Below, one piece after another: positions 25,485-34,495 of a stretch of DNA of 64,000 nucleotides. The DNA lies in assembly GCF_001270745.1 (NCBI RefSeq), contig NZ_KQ434758.1, positions 238,279 to 302,278 on the forward strand, read 5' to 3'. Positions within the stretch are counted from its first letter, which is position 1. Each line of letters begins with the position of its first letter. The translations under genes and the position numbers were made by a program. Below the pieces are notes generated by a model. That model worked only from the letters and a program-made list of their open reading frames with translations. It ran no database searches and had not been told where the DNA came from. This stretch comes from Jiangella muralis. GTDB taxonomy: Bacteria; Actinomycetota; Actinomycetes; Jiangellales; Jiangellaceae.

Positions 25485-26756
25485 ATGAGCGAGGTAAGGG
25501 AAGTGGCGGTCAGGGAGACGGGCGCGGACGGCCTGTCGATCTTCGACGGCTCGCCAACGGGCGGGTTCACGATCGCGATGCGTGGCTACGACCGGGTCCA
25601 GGTCGAGCAGCACGTACGGCAACTGGAGGCGACGCTCGCGCAGACGCGCGGCCGCGCCAACGATCTCGACAAGCAGGTCGTCCGGCTCCGCCAGGAGCTG
25701 GCCGAGGCCAGCACCGAGCTCCGCGAGGTCGAGCGCCCGACCTACTCCGGGCTCGGTGCCCGGATCGAGCAGCTTCTCCGCCTCGCCGAAGAGCAGGCCA
25801 GCGAGCTGATCGCGCAGGCCGACGCCGAGGCCAGCGAGACCCGCGCCGAGGCGCAGGTCATCGCTTCGGAGTTGCGCACCGCGGCCGAGAACGAGGTCAG
25901 CGAGCTGCAGGCCAACGCCAAGCGGTCCGCCGACGAGCTCATCGACGAGGCCCGCATCGAGGCCGAGGAGGTCCGCTCGGCGGCCAACCGCGAGGCGTCG
26001 AACCTCGTCGAGACCGCCAAGCGCGAGGCCGCCAAGGTCCGCTCGGCCATCGACCACGAGACCAGCGAGCGCCGGGCGCAGGCCGAGCGCGAGCTGAGCC
26101 GGCTCCGTGCGGTCGCCGAGCGCGAGGTCACCGAGCTGCGCGCCACGGCGAAGCGCGAGGTCGACGACCAGCGCACCACCGCCAAGCGCGAGGCCGAGGC
26201 CATGCGCGCCAAGGCCCAGGCGATCCTCGACGAGGCGCAGCTGAAGGCCGAGAAGGAGAACACCGAGCACGAGCTGCGCCTGGTCGCCAAGCGCGAAGAG
26301 CTCGAGCGCGAGATCAACGAGCGCTACGAGGCCTCCGTCGCCGAGACGCAGAAGCTGGTGCACGACGCCGAGAACCGCGCCACCGACGCCGAGGCCCGCG
26401 CGGCCGCCGCGCACGAGCGCGCCGAGAAGGTCCGCCGCGAGGCCGACGAGCAGGCCAAGGCCCTGGTCGCCGGCGCCAAGCGCAACGCCGAGCAGCTGGT
26501 CTCCGAGGCCAAGGCGCACGCCGAGAACACCGTCGGCGAGGCCAAGTCCGAGGCGACGTCCACGCTGACCGCCGCGAAGCGCGAGGTGGCCGAGCTGAAC
26601 CGCCAGCGCGACAGCATCACCGCGCACCTCAGCCAGCTGCGCAGCCTGCTGGGCGGCCTGGCTCCGGTCGACCCGACCCCCGCGGTCGGCGGCTCCGGCA
26701 AGTCCGACGACGTCGTCGACGCCGAACTGGTCGACGACCCCGGCTCGGACAAGTAA
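25485..26756 (+). CDS. DivIVA-domain coiled-coil protein, Scy/FilP-like polarity or cytoskeletal factor
   Basis: 423 residues. An N-terminal DivIVA-like patch (FTIAMRGYDRVQVEQHVRQL) precedes a very long Ala/Glu/Arg-rich coiled coil (about 45-385) and an acidic tail (DDVVDAELVDDPGSDK). In Streptomyces, Scy and FilP organise polar growth and form filaments; the position beside mce matches scy by recollection. The length lies between FilP (about 310) and Scy (over 1300), so it may be the single or fused counterpart in a less filamentous genus. ATG 25485 is preferred for its GAGGGAG site; an ATG at 25473 is the alternative. A strong terminator follows. Confidence 0.88.
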   Translation: MSEVREVAVRETGADGLSIFDGSPTGGFTIAMRGYDRVQVEQHVRQLEATLAQTRGRANDLDKQVVRLRQELAEASTELREVERPTYSGLGARIEQLLRLAEEQASELIAQADAEASETRAEAQVIASELRTAAENEVSELQANAKRSADELIDEARIEAEEVRSAANREASNLVETAKREAAKVRSAIDHETSERRAQAERELSRLRAVAEREVTELRATAKREVDDQRTTAKREAEAMRAKAQAILDEAQLKAEKENTEHELRLVAKREELEREINERYEASVAETQKLVHDAENRATDAEARAAAAHERAEKVRREADEQAKALVAGAKRNAEQLVSEAKAHAENTVGEAKSEATSTLTAAKREVAELNRQRDSITAHLSQLRSLLGGLAPVDPTPAVGGSGKSDDVVDAELVDDPGSDK

Positions 26757-26780
26757 GACAAGTCACCAGTACGACCACCG

Positions 26781-26825
26781 ACGGCCGGGCGCGTCCTCAT
26801 TTCGAGGCAGGACGCGACCGGCCGT
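26781..26825. terminator. Hairpin terminator after the DivIVA-like gene
   Basis: Arms 26781-26797 and 26809-26825 pair at 16 of 17 positions around an 11-base loop, starting 24 bp after the stop. There is no T-run, as is common in high-GC actinobacteria. Confidence 0.75.
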
Positions 26826-26839
26826 CGTGCTGTATCCCA

Positions 26840-26889
26840 TGATCATCGGCGATCACCGGTGCCAGGACAACAGCGATCGCCGATGATCA
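26840..26889. terminator. Second convergent hairpin with GATCATC arms
   Basis: Perfect 15-bp arms (26840-26854, 26875-26889) with a 20-base loop lie between convergent genes, so it can terminate both directions. The outer GATCATC resembles the hairpins at 19073 and 19167. Confidence 0.7.
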
Positions 26890-26907
26890 CGGGTATCCGT
26901 GCGTCGG

Positions 26908-28686
26908 TCAGAGCAGTAGGGCGGAGGCCCACTCGAAGCCGGAGCCGGCCGGCTGGCGGGCCGTCCACGGGTCGGTCGTCGTCGAGCCGTCGTGCGGGTG
27001 CAGCCACAGGTCGCCGGCCGCGTCGCGGCTGACGAGGTCGGGCCGGCCGTCGCCGGTGACGTCGCCGGTGGCGAGCACGTCCGAGGCCGCCCAGTCGCCG
27101 CCGATCTGGATCGTCGCCACGCCGCTGGTCGGGTAGACCCACAGCGTGCCGTCGTCCTCGTGGTCGACGAGGTCGAGTCGGCCGTCGCCGTCGACGTCGG
27201 CCAGCTTCAGGGTCGTCGCGGTGGCCCAGCCGCTGCCGGCCCAGCGCCGCGACACCGTCCACGGGTTCGACGAGGTCTGGCCGCCGTGCGGGTAGATCCA
27301 CAGCTCGCCGCGGCGGTCCCGGGCCAGGATGTCCGGCCGGCCGTCGCCGGTGAGGTCGCCCAGCGTCAGTTCGGTGACGGTGTTCCAGCCGGTCCCGGCG
27401 AAGTACCGCGGCGCCGTCCACGGGTTCGACGACGTCGCGCCGGTGTGCGGGTACACCCAGAGCGTGCCGTTGGTCGCGGCGCGGTCCCGTGCCACCAGGT
27501 CCGGCCGCCCGTCGCCGGTAAGGTCGCCGAGCAGCAGCGCGTTCTCGAACGCCCACGTCGAACCGGCCGCGAACCGCGCCGACCACGGCCCGGCGGCGGC
27601 CGTCGGGTACACCCACAGGTCGCCGGCGTGCGCCCGGCCGAGCACGTCGTCGCGGCCGTCGCCGGTGACGTCGCCGGCCAGCAGCGCGTCGGAGCTGTCC
27701 CAGCCGGTCCCGGCGGCGTACGGGGCGACGGTGTACGGGTTGCTCCCGGCGGCCGCGCCGTTGTGCCGGTACACCAGCAGCCCGCCGCTGGCGTTGCGCG
27801 CGACGACGTCCGGCCGCCCGTCGCCGGTCGCGTCGGCGGTGATCAGCAGCGTCACCAGGTTCCAGCCGGTCCCGGCGCCGTAGCGCGAGGTGTACGGGTT
27901 GGTGCTGGTGTTGCCGTTGTGCGGGTAGACCCAGAGCGCTCCCCCGCCGTCGCGCACCAGCATGTCGGCGTTGCCGTCGCCGGTGATGTCGGCCGCGGTC
28001 ATGACGGTGGCGAGGTTCCAGCCGGTGCCGGCCCAGTACCGCGGCAGGGTCCACGGGTTCCCGGTGGTCGTGCCGTTGTGCGCGTGCAGCCACAGCGTGC
28101 CCGAGGCGGCGCCGGGCTCGCGGGTGAGCAGGTCCGGCCGGCCGTCGCCGGTGACGTCGCCGAGCACGATCTGGTCGTAGATGTTCCAGTTGCGCCCGGC
28201 CGACACCCGGGTGGGCCACGGGTCGGCCCCGCCGGAGCCATCGTTCGGGTAGATCCAGAGCGTGCCGTTGTCCACGTCGGGGTCGCGGGCGACGACGTCG
28301 GGCAGCCCGTCACCGGTGACGTCGGCGAGTTGCAGGACGTCGGCGAAGTCCCAGTCACCGGTCGCCACGGTGAACGACGGCCACGGGTTGGTGCCGGCGG
28401 CACTGCCGTCGTGGGCGTAGACGCGCAGGCTGCCGCTGTCCGGGCCGGGGTCGCGGACGACGGCGTCGGCCCGGCCGTCGCCGGTGACGTCACCGGGGAC
28501 GGCGGCGGCGAGCGTCCGCGACGACTGCGGACGGGCGGCGCGCGACCACGCGACGTCGAGGTCGAGGACGCGAGGCCCGACCGCCGGGCCGCGCTCGGAG
28601 GGCCGCCCCGCCGAGGCGGGCGCGGCGGCGGCGCCGAGGCCTGCGATCAGGACCGCGGCGAGGGCTAACGGGAGGGAACGTCTCAT
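26908..28686 (-). CDS. Secreted FG-GAP/VCBS-type repeat protein
   Basis: 592 residues. The signal peptide LPLALAAVLIAGLGAAAAPASA is followed by ten repeats of about 55 residues, each with a calcium-binding D-x-T-G-D-G-x-x-D core (for example DVTGDGRPDLVSRD) plus LWVYPHNG and Trp-rich strands. This makes a beta-propeller or calcium-stabilised surface protein. No catalytic domain is seen, so it may bind polysaccharide or stabilise partners. The gene lies 9 bp downstream of the six-hairpin glycosidase gene, so it probably shares its IclR-type operator. The repeats are also visible as DNA repeats within the gene. Confidence 0.88.
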   Translation of the reverse strand: MRRSLPLALAAVLIAGLGAAAAPASAGRPSERGPAVGPRVLDLDVAWSRAARPQSSRTLAAAVPGDVTGDGRADAVVRDPGPDSGSLRVYAHDGSAAGTNPWPSFTVATGDWDFADVLQLADVTGDGLPDVVARDPDVDNGTLWIYPNDGSGGADPWPTRVSAGRNWNIYDQIVLGDVTGDGRPDLLTREPGAASGTLWLHAHNGTTTGNPWTLPRYWAGTGWNLATVMTAADITGDGNADMLVRDGGGALWVYPHNGNTSTNPYTSRYGAGTGWNLVTLLITADATGDGRPDVVARNASGGLLVYRHNGAAAGSNPYTVAPYAAGTGWDSSDALLAGDVTGDGRDDVLGRAHAGDLWVYPTAAAGPWSARFAAGSTWAFENALLLGDLTGDGRPDLVARDRAATNGTLWVYPHTGATSSNPWTAPRYFAGTGWNTVTELTLGDLTGDGRPDILARDRRGELWIYPHGGQTSSNPWTVSRRWAGSGWATATTLKLADVDGDGRLDLVDHEDDGTLWVYPTSGVATIQIGGDWAASDVLATGDVTGDGRPDLVSRDAAGDLWLHPHDGSTTTDPWTARQPAGSGFEWASALLL

Positions 28687-28695
28687 CGGGAGCTC

Positions 28696-31203
28696 CTATC
28701 GGCCGGGCTTGAGGACGATGACGTCATCGGCGGCGTAGCGCTGCCGATTGACCAGAACCCACTTCAGGCCGGGCAGCGCCGGCGGGTGCAGCAGCGTCCG
28801 GCGCGGACCGCGGTCCACCCAGTCGCCGTCGTAGCTGACGGTGAGCGACGTGCCGTCCCCGGACAGCTGGAACCGCAGCGACACCGGGCCGTGCAGCGTC
28901 GGCATCCGCTCGAACGTGGTCTCGTGGTCCGCGCTGACCCACGCCAGCGGGCACAGCCGCAGCAGGTGGATCTCGTCGTCGACCAGGCTGTCGTCGATGA
29001 CGGCGTGCCGCGCGGTCCAGGTGATCATCGGCTGCACGAACAGCGACCCGTACATCGCGTTGCGGTGCTCGCAGGCGATGTAGGTGTCCGGTGAGACGGC
29101 GCCGCTGATCAGGCCGTACATGCCTTCGAGGTAGCGGTCGCGGTCGCCGAGCTGCCAGCTGTGGAACAGGTTCCAGCTGTAGCAGGGCTCGCCGCTGCTC
29201 TGCTCGTGGTCGAGGACCACGCGGTCGAGCGCGGTGTGGTGATTCGGGTCGAAGAGGCGGGTGTTCGGGCCGACCCGGAAGAAGTCGGCGTACGAGCGCA
29301 TCAGCGGGTCGTCGGCGGGCAGCAGGCCGGCCCAGACCGCCGTCAGGGCACCGGTGTCGAACGCCTCCAGGAACGGCCACGGGCTGGCCGGACCGAAGAA
29401 CTTGGTGGGCAGGATCGGGTGCTCGTCGCCGTCCGGATCGGTCCAGGTCGGCGCGTCCGCGGCGGCGGCCCGCAGCGCGTCGGCGAACGCCGTCCGGAAC
29501 GCGTCGGCGGCGCCGCCGAACTCCTCCGCCCGCGGGTGCCCGAGCCGGCGCAGCAACTGAACGGAGCTGGCCAGCGCCTTGTAGTTCCACGCCTGGATCC
29601 AGATCGACTGCTGCTCGACGCCGGTGTCGTTGGACGCCGCCGCCGGCATCAGCCCGGGCACGCCGTCGTGCTCGGTGTACTCGCAGGCCCGCACGATGAA
29701 GTCGCAGCCCGCGATGATCGGGTCCAGCCAGCGCTCCAGGAACGCGTCGTCGTGGCTGAGCAGCGCGTGCCGGGCGGCGCCCTCCAGGATCGCGCCGTGG
29801 TCGCCGAGCCAGTCGAAGGACTGCAGCGACAGTGGCGTCGCGAAGAACCCGTCGATGGGCAGCTCGCGGTAGGCCACGCCGGGCGGCTTCCGCACGCCCT
29901 GCACCGCGCGGAACAGGTCGGTGTGCCGGTCGACCACCTCATGCTGCCCGAGCAGGTCGAGGAACATGTGGCTGATCATCGACGTCGGCGTGCTCCACAG
30001 CAGGTCGTAGCCGAACGACCCGGTGAGGAAGGTGAACTGACCGCTGTCCGGGCTCTTCTCGGCGATGATCTCGGCCAGTTGGACGCTGCGCCGGAAGAAC
30101 TGGTCGACCTGGTGTTCCCCGGTCGAGATGACGGACGCCGTCTCCGGCCGCGGCGACCAGAACTCCTCGCACTCGCCCAGCGCGCCGTCCCAGCCCAGCG
30201 CCCATTCGGCGTCGGCGTCGGCGACCGGCTGCGGCAGCATCGGCAGCAGCACGTCGAGGTGGGTGCCTTCCACCGCGGGGACGGCCAGCCGCAGGTCGTA
30301 GACGCCGGGGTGGCCCTCGTCTTCGACCAGCGCGATGGTGGCGCCGGCCGGTGTGCCGACGACCATCCGGACGGCGCCGGTCTCGTCGTAGACGCGGACG
30401 GTGAGCGGGCGGCCGTCCGGGTTCCAGATCCGGTCGGTGCGCAGCGACCCGGCCAGCGGCGCGGCGGCCGGCGTCGCCTGGATCGTGACGAACGCCTCCT
30501 GCTGCTCCGGCGGCCCGATGTGGTGCTGCAGGTAGACCCGGCTCAGGCGCAGCGCGAACTGGAAGGTGTCCGGCTTGTCGTGCGCGTCGGCCCACTCGAC
30601 GGCGTAGCGCTGCCACGCGTAGATGGGGCCACCGGGCTCGTCGATCGGCTGCCCGCCCGGCACGTGCGCGAACGCGTACTGGCGCAGCACCAGGCCGGCC
30701 TGGCGGCGCCACTCGGTCCACAGGACGGGTGTCTCGACGTCCTCACGCCAGCCCTGGATGCCGACACCGAAGTCGGAGCGGTGCAGGTAGAACGGCTCCG
30801 CGGGCAGCGGCGGGAAGCCGCCGCCCTGCGGCATGACCGGCGTGACCTGGAAGTCCTTGCCGCGGTACTGCGCGAGGTACGGCTTCAGCGTCGGTGCGCC
30901 GCTGGGCGGCAGCGCGATGGCCGGCTGGCACACCGTCGTGCCGTTGTAGAACATGTCGAACCGGAAGAGGTGTCCCTTCCAGCCGATCGGGGTCCAGACC
31001 TGACGCTGCGGCGTCCACCAGGTCTTCGCCTCCTCGGCGGTCGGCTCGCCGGAGCCGTACGGCCCGGCGGCCGGCCCTGCGGCGGCGGCCGTCCGCAGGG
31101 CCGGTCCAGGTGCGGCCGCGGCCGCACCTGGATTCGCGATCAGCCCACCGGCGAGCGCGCCGCCGAGGGTCAGTGCCGTTCTTCGGGTCAGGTGTGGCGA
31201 CAC
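28696..31203 (-). CDS. Secreted six-hairpin glycosidase-like protein (Tat exported)
   Basis: 835 residues. The N-terminus MSPHLTRRTALTLGGALAGG is a twin-arginine signal. A beta-sandwich region (about 60-330) precedes an alpha/alpha-barrel-like domain (DQFFRRSVQLAEIIAEKSPD, TGSFGYDLLWSTPTSMISHM, GLMPAAASNDTGVEQQSIW, LGDRDRYLEGMYGLISGAV) resembling glycosidase families built on six helical hairpins. A C-terminal beta domain closes it. It probably cleaves an extracellular glycan and supplies sugar to the importer encoded at 39083-42254. GTG 31203 has GAGGAG upstream. A TTCG-N6-CGAA operator lies 24 bp before the start, linking it to the IclR regulon. The exact family is not assigned. Confidence 0.72.
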   Translation of the reverse strand: MSPHLTRRTALTLGGALAGGLIANPGAAAAAPGPALRTAAAAGPAAGPYGSGEPTAEEAKTWWTPQRQVWTPIGWKGHLFRFDMFYNGTTVCQPAIALPPSGAPTLKPYLAQYRGKDFQVTPVMPQGGGFPPLPAEPFYLHRSDFGVGIQGWREDVETPVLWTEWRRQAGLVLRQYAFAHVPGGQPIDEPGGPIYAWQRYAVEWADAHDKPDTFQFALRLSRVYLQHHIGPPEQQEAFVTIQATPAAAPLAGSLRTDRIWNPDGRPLTVRVYDETGAVRMVVGTPAGATIALVEDEGHPGVYDLRLAVPAVEGTHLDVLLPMLPQPVADADAEWALGWDGALGECEEFWSPRPETASVISTGEHQVDQFFRRSVQLAEIIAEKSPDSGQFTFLTGSFGYDLLWSTPTSMISHMFLDLLGQHEVVDRHTDLFRAVQGVRKPPGVAYRELPIDGFFATPLSLQSFDWLGDHGAILEGAARHALLSHDDAFLERWLDPIIAGCDFIVRACEYTEHDGVPGLMPAAASNDTGVEQQSIWIQAWNYKALASSVQLLRRLGHPRAEEFGGAADAFRTAFADALRAAAADAPTWTDPDGDEHPILPTKFFGPASPWPFLEAFDTGALTAVWAGLLPADDPLMRSYADFFRVGPNTRLFDPNHHTALDRVVLDHEQSSGEPCYSWNLFHSWQLGDRDRYLEGMYGLISGAVSPDTYIACEHRNAMYGSLFVQPMITWTARHAVIDDSLVDDEIHLLRLCPLAWVSADHETTFERMPTLHGPVSLRFQLSGDGTSLTVSYDGDWVDRGPRRTLLHPPALPGLKWVLVNRQRYAADDVIVLKPGR

Positions 31204-31226
31204 GGCGTCTCCTCAGAAGTTGATTT

Positions 31227-31240
31227 TTCGATATTTCGAA
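31227..31240. promoter_or_regulatory. IclR-type operator A (glycosidase gene)
   Basis: TTCGATATTTCGAA is a near-perfect palindrome in a markedly AT-rich patch, followed on the same side by TATCTTCTGAATA. Read on the minus strand, the 31224-31258 block is nearly the same as the block at 37993-38027, in the same order relative to the gene start. Confidence 0.7.
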
Positions 31241-31302
31241 GTTATCTTCTGAATAACCGAGACGATAGCGGTGAACCAATGGACCCGACAAGAGGTCGGC
31301 GG

Positions 31303-31767
31303 TCAGCGCACGCGGACCAGCGCCTCCACCTCCACCGGGCTGCCGGTGGGCAGTTCGGCGACGCCGATGGCCGAGCGGGCGTGCTGGCCGGCGTCCGGGC
31401 CGAGCACGTGCTGGACGTAGGCGGTGGCGGCGTCGGCGACGAGGTGCTGCTCGATGAAGCCCGGCGCGCTCGCGACGAAGACGGTCAGCTTGACGACCTC
31501 CGCCACCCGCTCCAAGCTGCCGAGTTCGTCGCGGACGGCGTCGAGCACGTTGGCGGCGCACTGCCACGCGCACTGCCGTCCGGTCTCGAGGTCGACCTGG
31601 TCGCCGAGCCGGCCGGACGCGATCAGCGCGCCGTCCGGCCCGTTGGCGGTCTTGCCGGACGTGGCGAGCAGGTCGCCGTACCGGCGCATGGTCGCGATGG
31701 ACGGGCGCTGCGGTCCGGCCGGCGGCGGGACGGCGGGCGCGGACGCGTGACGGTCGTCGCTGGTCAC
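31303..31767 (-). CDS. RidA family protein (enamine/imine deaminase-like)
   Basis: 154 residues, RidA/YjgF fold with a somewhat long N-terminus. The conserved end ARSAIGVAELPTGSPVEVEA carries the Arg that binds carboxylate in active RidA proteins, and LGDQVDLETGRQCAWQCAANVL is the usual middle. RidA enzymes hydrolyse reactive enamines made by PLP enzymes or, in catabolic clusters, related intermediates. GTG 31767 has AAGGAG upstream. It is divergent from the IclR gene and likely belongs to the same catabolic programme. Confidence 0.88.
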   Translation of the reverse strand: MTSDDRHASAPAVPPPAGPQRPSIATMRRYGDLLATSGKTANGPDGALIASGRLGDQVDLETGRQCAWQCAANVLDAVRDELGSLERVAEVVKLTVFVASAPGFIEQHLVADAATAYVQHVLGPDAGQHARSAIGVAELPTGSPVEVEALVRVR

Positions 31768-31870
31768 GTGGGAGCTCCTTCGGACTATCGAACGTGGCTA
31801 CGGCAAACAGAAGATAGAGTGACACAGGTGAGATCCCGTAGGCTCGGGGCCTCGGATGCAGGGAGCACGA

Positions 31871-32683
31871 ATGCCGGGCAATGACGTCAACGAGGGCAGT
31901 GCGGGCCAGGACCGCGCACCGTCGCCGGCGGTCGCGCGGGCGTTGACCGTGCTGGAGACGCTGGTCGAGGCCGACGACGGCATGACCCTCACCGCACTGG
32001 CCAAGCGCACGAACATCCCGCTGGCCACCTGCGCCTCCATCGTCTACACGCTGGAGCAGCGCGGCTACGCGCAGCGGCGGGTGGTCGGGCGCAGCCACTT
32101 CTGGCGGCCGACGCTGCGGCTCTACGGCCTGGCCACCCAGCTGGTGCGCAAGGTCGACCTCTCGTCGGTGGCGCAACGCGAGCTGCGCGAGCTGGCCGAC
32201 GTGGTCGGCATGCCGGTGCACATCGGCGTCCTCACCGGCGACTCCGTGGTCTACGTCGCGAAGGCGGCCACGCCCGGGTTCATCCAGTTCGACACCTACC
32301 CGGGCAAGGTCGCGCCGTACAACCTCACCGCGCTGGGCAAGGCCATCTCGGCCTACCTGCCCGAGCGCGACCTCGAGCCGCTGCTGGGCCACCTGACGCC
32401 GGGCCGCGGCCCGCGCGCCGCCGAGCCGACCCGCGAGGCGTTCCTCGCCGAGCTGGCCGGCGTGCGCAAGCGCGGCTACGCACTGGAGGACGAGGAGGAG
32501 CAGGCCGAGATCGCCTGCGTCGCCGCACCGTTCTTCGACGCCGGCGGGCTGGTCGCCGGCGCCGTCGGCGTCACCGGGTTCTCCCGCGACCTCGCCGGCC
32601 AGCGCCGCAAGGAGGCCATCGCCGGCGTCGTCGAGATCGGCAAGACGGTCTCGCGGAAGCTGGGCTTCGACGACCTGCGCTGA
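31871..32683 (+). CDS. IclR-family transcriptional regulator
   Basis: 270 residues. The winged helix (VARALTVLETLVEADDGMTL, LAKRTNIPLATCASIVYTLE) precedes an effector domain with GDSVVYVAKAATPGF and PYNLTALGKAISAYLPE. The ATG at 31871 is chosen for GGGAG 8 bp upstream; an ATG at 31856 would add five residues. It lies in the centre of the catabolic block. Four TTCG-N6-CGAA palindromes in front of the surrounding units (31227, 32743, 38012, 39047) are the likely targets. The effector is probably a pathway intermediate. Confidence 0.93.
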   Translation: MPGNDVNEGSAGQDRAPSPAVARALTVLETLVEADDGMTLTALAKRTNIPLATCASIVYTLEQRGYAQRRVVGRSHFWRPTLRLYGLATQLVRKVDLSSVAQRELRELADVVGMPVHIGVLTGDSVVYVAKAATPGFIQFDTYPGKVAPYNLTALGKAISAYLPERDLEPLLGHLTPGRGPRAAEPTREAFLAELAGVRKRGYALEDEEEQAEIACVAAPFFDAGGLVAGAVGVTGFSRDLAGQRRKEAIAGVVEIGKTVSRKLGFDDLR

Positions 32684-32742
32684 CGTCCCGGCCTCTTGCG
32701 GGGCGCGGCATGGTGCCTTATCTTCGTATTCGCGTTTCTAAT

Positions 32743-32756
32743 TTCGATATAACGAA
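32743..32756. promoter_or_regulatory. IclR-type operator B (dehydrogenase operon)
   Basis: TTCGATATAACGAA, 15 bp before the dehydrogenase ATG, preceded by TTATCTTCG in an AT-rich leader. Same half-sites and spacing as the other three sites. Confidence 0.7.
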
Positions 32757-32770
32757 ACTTGGGGGACGGG

Positions 32771-33757
32771 ATGGTCGCGGTCGCGCTGGTCGGCCTCGGT
32801 GACATCGGCTGTGGCGCCCACCTGCCCGCCCTGCTGCGCTCCCCCGACGTCCGCCTGGTCGCCGTCGCCGACCCGGTCGCCGCGCACCGTGCCGCGGTCG
32901 CGCCGCTGGTGGGCGACGGTGTCGCCGTCGGGGCGAGCCTCGATGACGTCCTCGCGGCCGGGCCGGACGGCGTCGTGTTCGCGACGCCGCCGTGGGCGAC
33001 GCCGGAGCTGGCGATCACCGCGCTGCGGGCCGGCCGGTTCGTCCTCGCCGAGAAGCCCGTCGCAACGTCGGTGGCGGCCGCCGCCGTGTACGCGGCGCTC
33101 ACCGACGCCGAGCGCGCGCGGCTGCAGATCGGCCTCACCTACCGGCACGACCCCGCGCTCGCGCGGCTCAAGGCGTGGATCGACGACGGCGTGCTCGGCG
33201 GGCCGCTGCTGGTGCGGGCGCACGTGTACGACGAGCCGCGGGTGGCCGGTGATGCCGAGCACCTGGCGCGGATGCTGCGGACGCTGGAGCACGGGACGCC
33301 GGTCGTGCACGAGGGCGCGCACGTGTTCGACTGGCTGGCGTACCTCCTCGGGCCCGGCGCCCTCGCCGTCGACGACGCGTGGGCGCTGCGCACCGACCCC
33401 GGCCTGCCGGCGCCGAACCTCACCGGCGCGCGGCTGCGGCACTCCGGCGGGCATCAGGTGCTGGTGGAGTTCGGCTGGCTGACCGACGCGCTGCCGCGGT
33501 GCGAGCTGACCTTCCTCGGGCCGCGCGGGCTGGCCACTCTGGACGGGACGACGTTCGCGCTGCACCTGGCCACGGCCGACGGTTCGGAGACGGTGGAGTT
33601 TCCCGGCGACCGGATGGCCCGCGACTTCGACCTGCAGGTGGCCCGCTTCGCCGCCCTCGTCCGTGGCGAGTCGGACCGGCCGGACCCGGACCTCGCCGCC
33701 GGCCTCGCCGCACTCGCCCTGGCCGAACAGGTCGCCACGCAAGGAGCCACCGCATGA
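32771..33757 (+). CDS. Gfo/Idh/MocA-family NAD(P)-dependent sugar dehydrogenase
   Basis: 328 residues. The N-terminal Rossmann strand is ALVGLGDIGCGAHLPALL; the family active-site EKPVATS follows near residue 97 and the substrate domain has HEGAHVFDWLAYLLGPG with conserved His. These enzymes oxidise or reduce sugars and cyclitols. ATG 32771 is chosen; a TTG four codons upstream is possible. First gene of a seven-gene unit (to 37960) behind operator B, with end-to-start overlaps throughout. It is inferred to make the first oxidation of the imported sugar. Confidence 0.87.
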   Translation: MVAVALVGLGDIGCGAHLPALLRSPDVRLVAVADPVAAHRAAVAPLVGDGVAVGASLDDVLAAGPDGVVFATPPWATPELAITALRAGRFVLAEKPVATSVAAAAVYAALTDAERARLQIGLTYRHDPALARLKAWIDDGVLGGPLLVRAHVYDEPRVAGDAEHLARMLRTLEHGTPVVHEGAHVFDWLAYLLGPGALAVDDAWALRTDPGLPAPNLTGARLRHSGGHQVLVEFGWLTDALPRCELTFLGPRGLATLDGTTFALHLATADGSETVEFPGDRMARDFDLQVARFAALVRGESDRPDPDLAAGLAALALAEQVATQGATA

Positions 33758-34488
33758 CGCTGCTGCACTGGGCCGACGTGTCCCGCGAGACGCTGAACGA
33801 GGTGCTGCCGGAGGCGCTCGTCGTCCTCCCGGTCGGCGCGATCGAGCAGCACGGCCGGCACCTCGCCACCGGCACCGACGCGCTGCTGGCGACGACGGCG
33901 GCCGAGCGGGCCGCCGTCCTCGCCGCCGAACGGGCCGGGCGCCCACTCGTCCTCGCGCCCACCCTCCAGTTCGGCGCGTCCGACCACCACCTGCCGTTCG
34001 GCGGCACCCTGTCGCTGACGCCGGAGACGCTGCTGGCGGTGCTGCTCGACCTGCTGCGCTCGGTCGCGGCGGACGGCGGGCGCCGGGTGGTGCTGATCAA
34101 CGGGCACGGCGGCAACGTCGGCGTCTGCCACGCCGCCGCGGCGGCCGCGTCGAGCCGGCACCGGCTGGCCGTCGCGCACGTGGACTACTGGCGCTTCGCC
34201 TCCGAGGACCCCGCGGGCAGCGTCCCCGGGCACGCCGGCGAGTTCGAGACCTCCCTGGTCAGCGCGGTCCGCCCGGACGCCGCCGGCCCGGTCGAGCCGC
34301 GCACGTACCCGCTGCCCGACATCAGCGCCACCCGCGGCGTTACCGTCCACGATGCCGCATTCTGGACGTCGATCGACGGCTACACCGACCACCCCGAGCG
34401 GGCCACCGCCGACGACGGCGCCGCGCGCCTGGACACCGTCGTCGCCGGCCTGGCCGCCTGCCTCGCCGACCTGACCGAGACCCTGTGA
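33754..34488 (+). CDS. Creatininase-family amidohydrolase
   Basis: 244 residues with the family metal motifs VLPVGAIEQHGRHLATGTD (Glu, His, Asp), INGHGGN and HAGEFETSL. The family hydrolyses cyclic amides such as creatinine, formamides in riboflavin/F420 synthesis and small lactams, with two divalent metals. ATG overlaps the dehydrogenase stop by 4 bp, with AAGGAG upstream. In this cluster it may open a lactam or lactone. The true substrate is unknown. Confidence 0.9.
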   Translation: MTLLHWADVSRETLNEVLPEALVVLPVGAIEQHGRHLATGTDALLATTAAERAAVLAAERAGRPLVLAPTLQFGASDHHLPFGGTLSLTPETLLAVLLDLLRSVAADGGRRVVLINGHGGNVGVCHAAAAAASSRHRLAVAHVDYWRFASEDPAGSVPGHAGEFETSLVSAVRPDAAGPVEPRTYPLPDISATRGVTVHDAAFWTSIDGYTDHPERATADDGAARLDTVVAGLAACLADLTETL

Positions 34489-34495
34489 GGACCGT

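Noticed and set aside
27000..28500. Regular repeats of about 165 bp suggesting a CRISPR or satellite array
   Set aside because: They encode the ten FG-GAP-type protein repeats; period and conservation follow the D-x-T-G-D-G motif.
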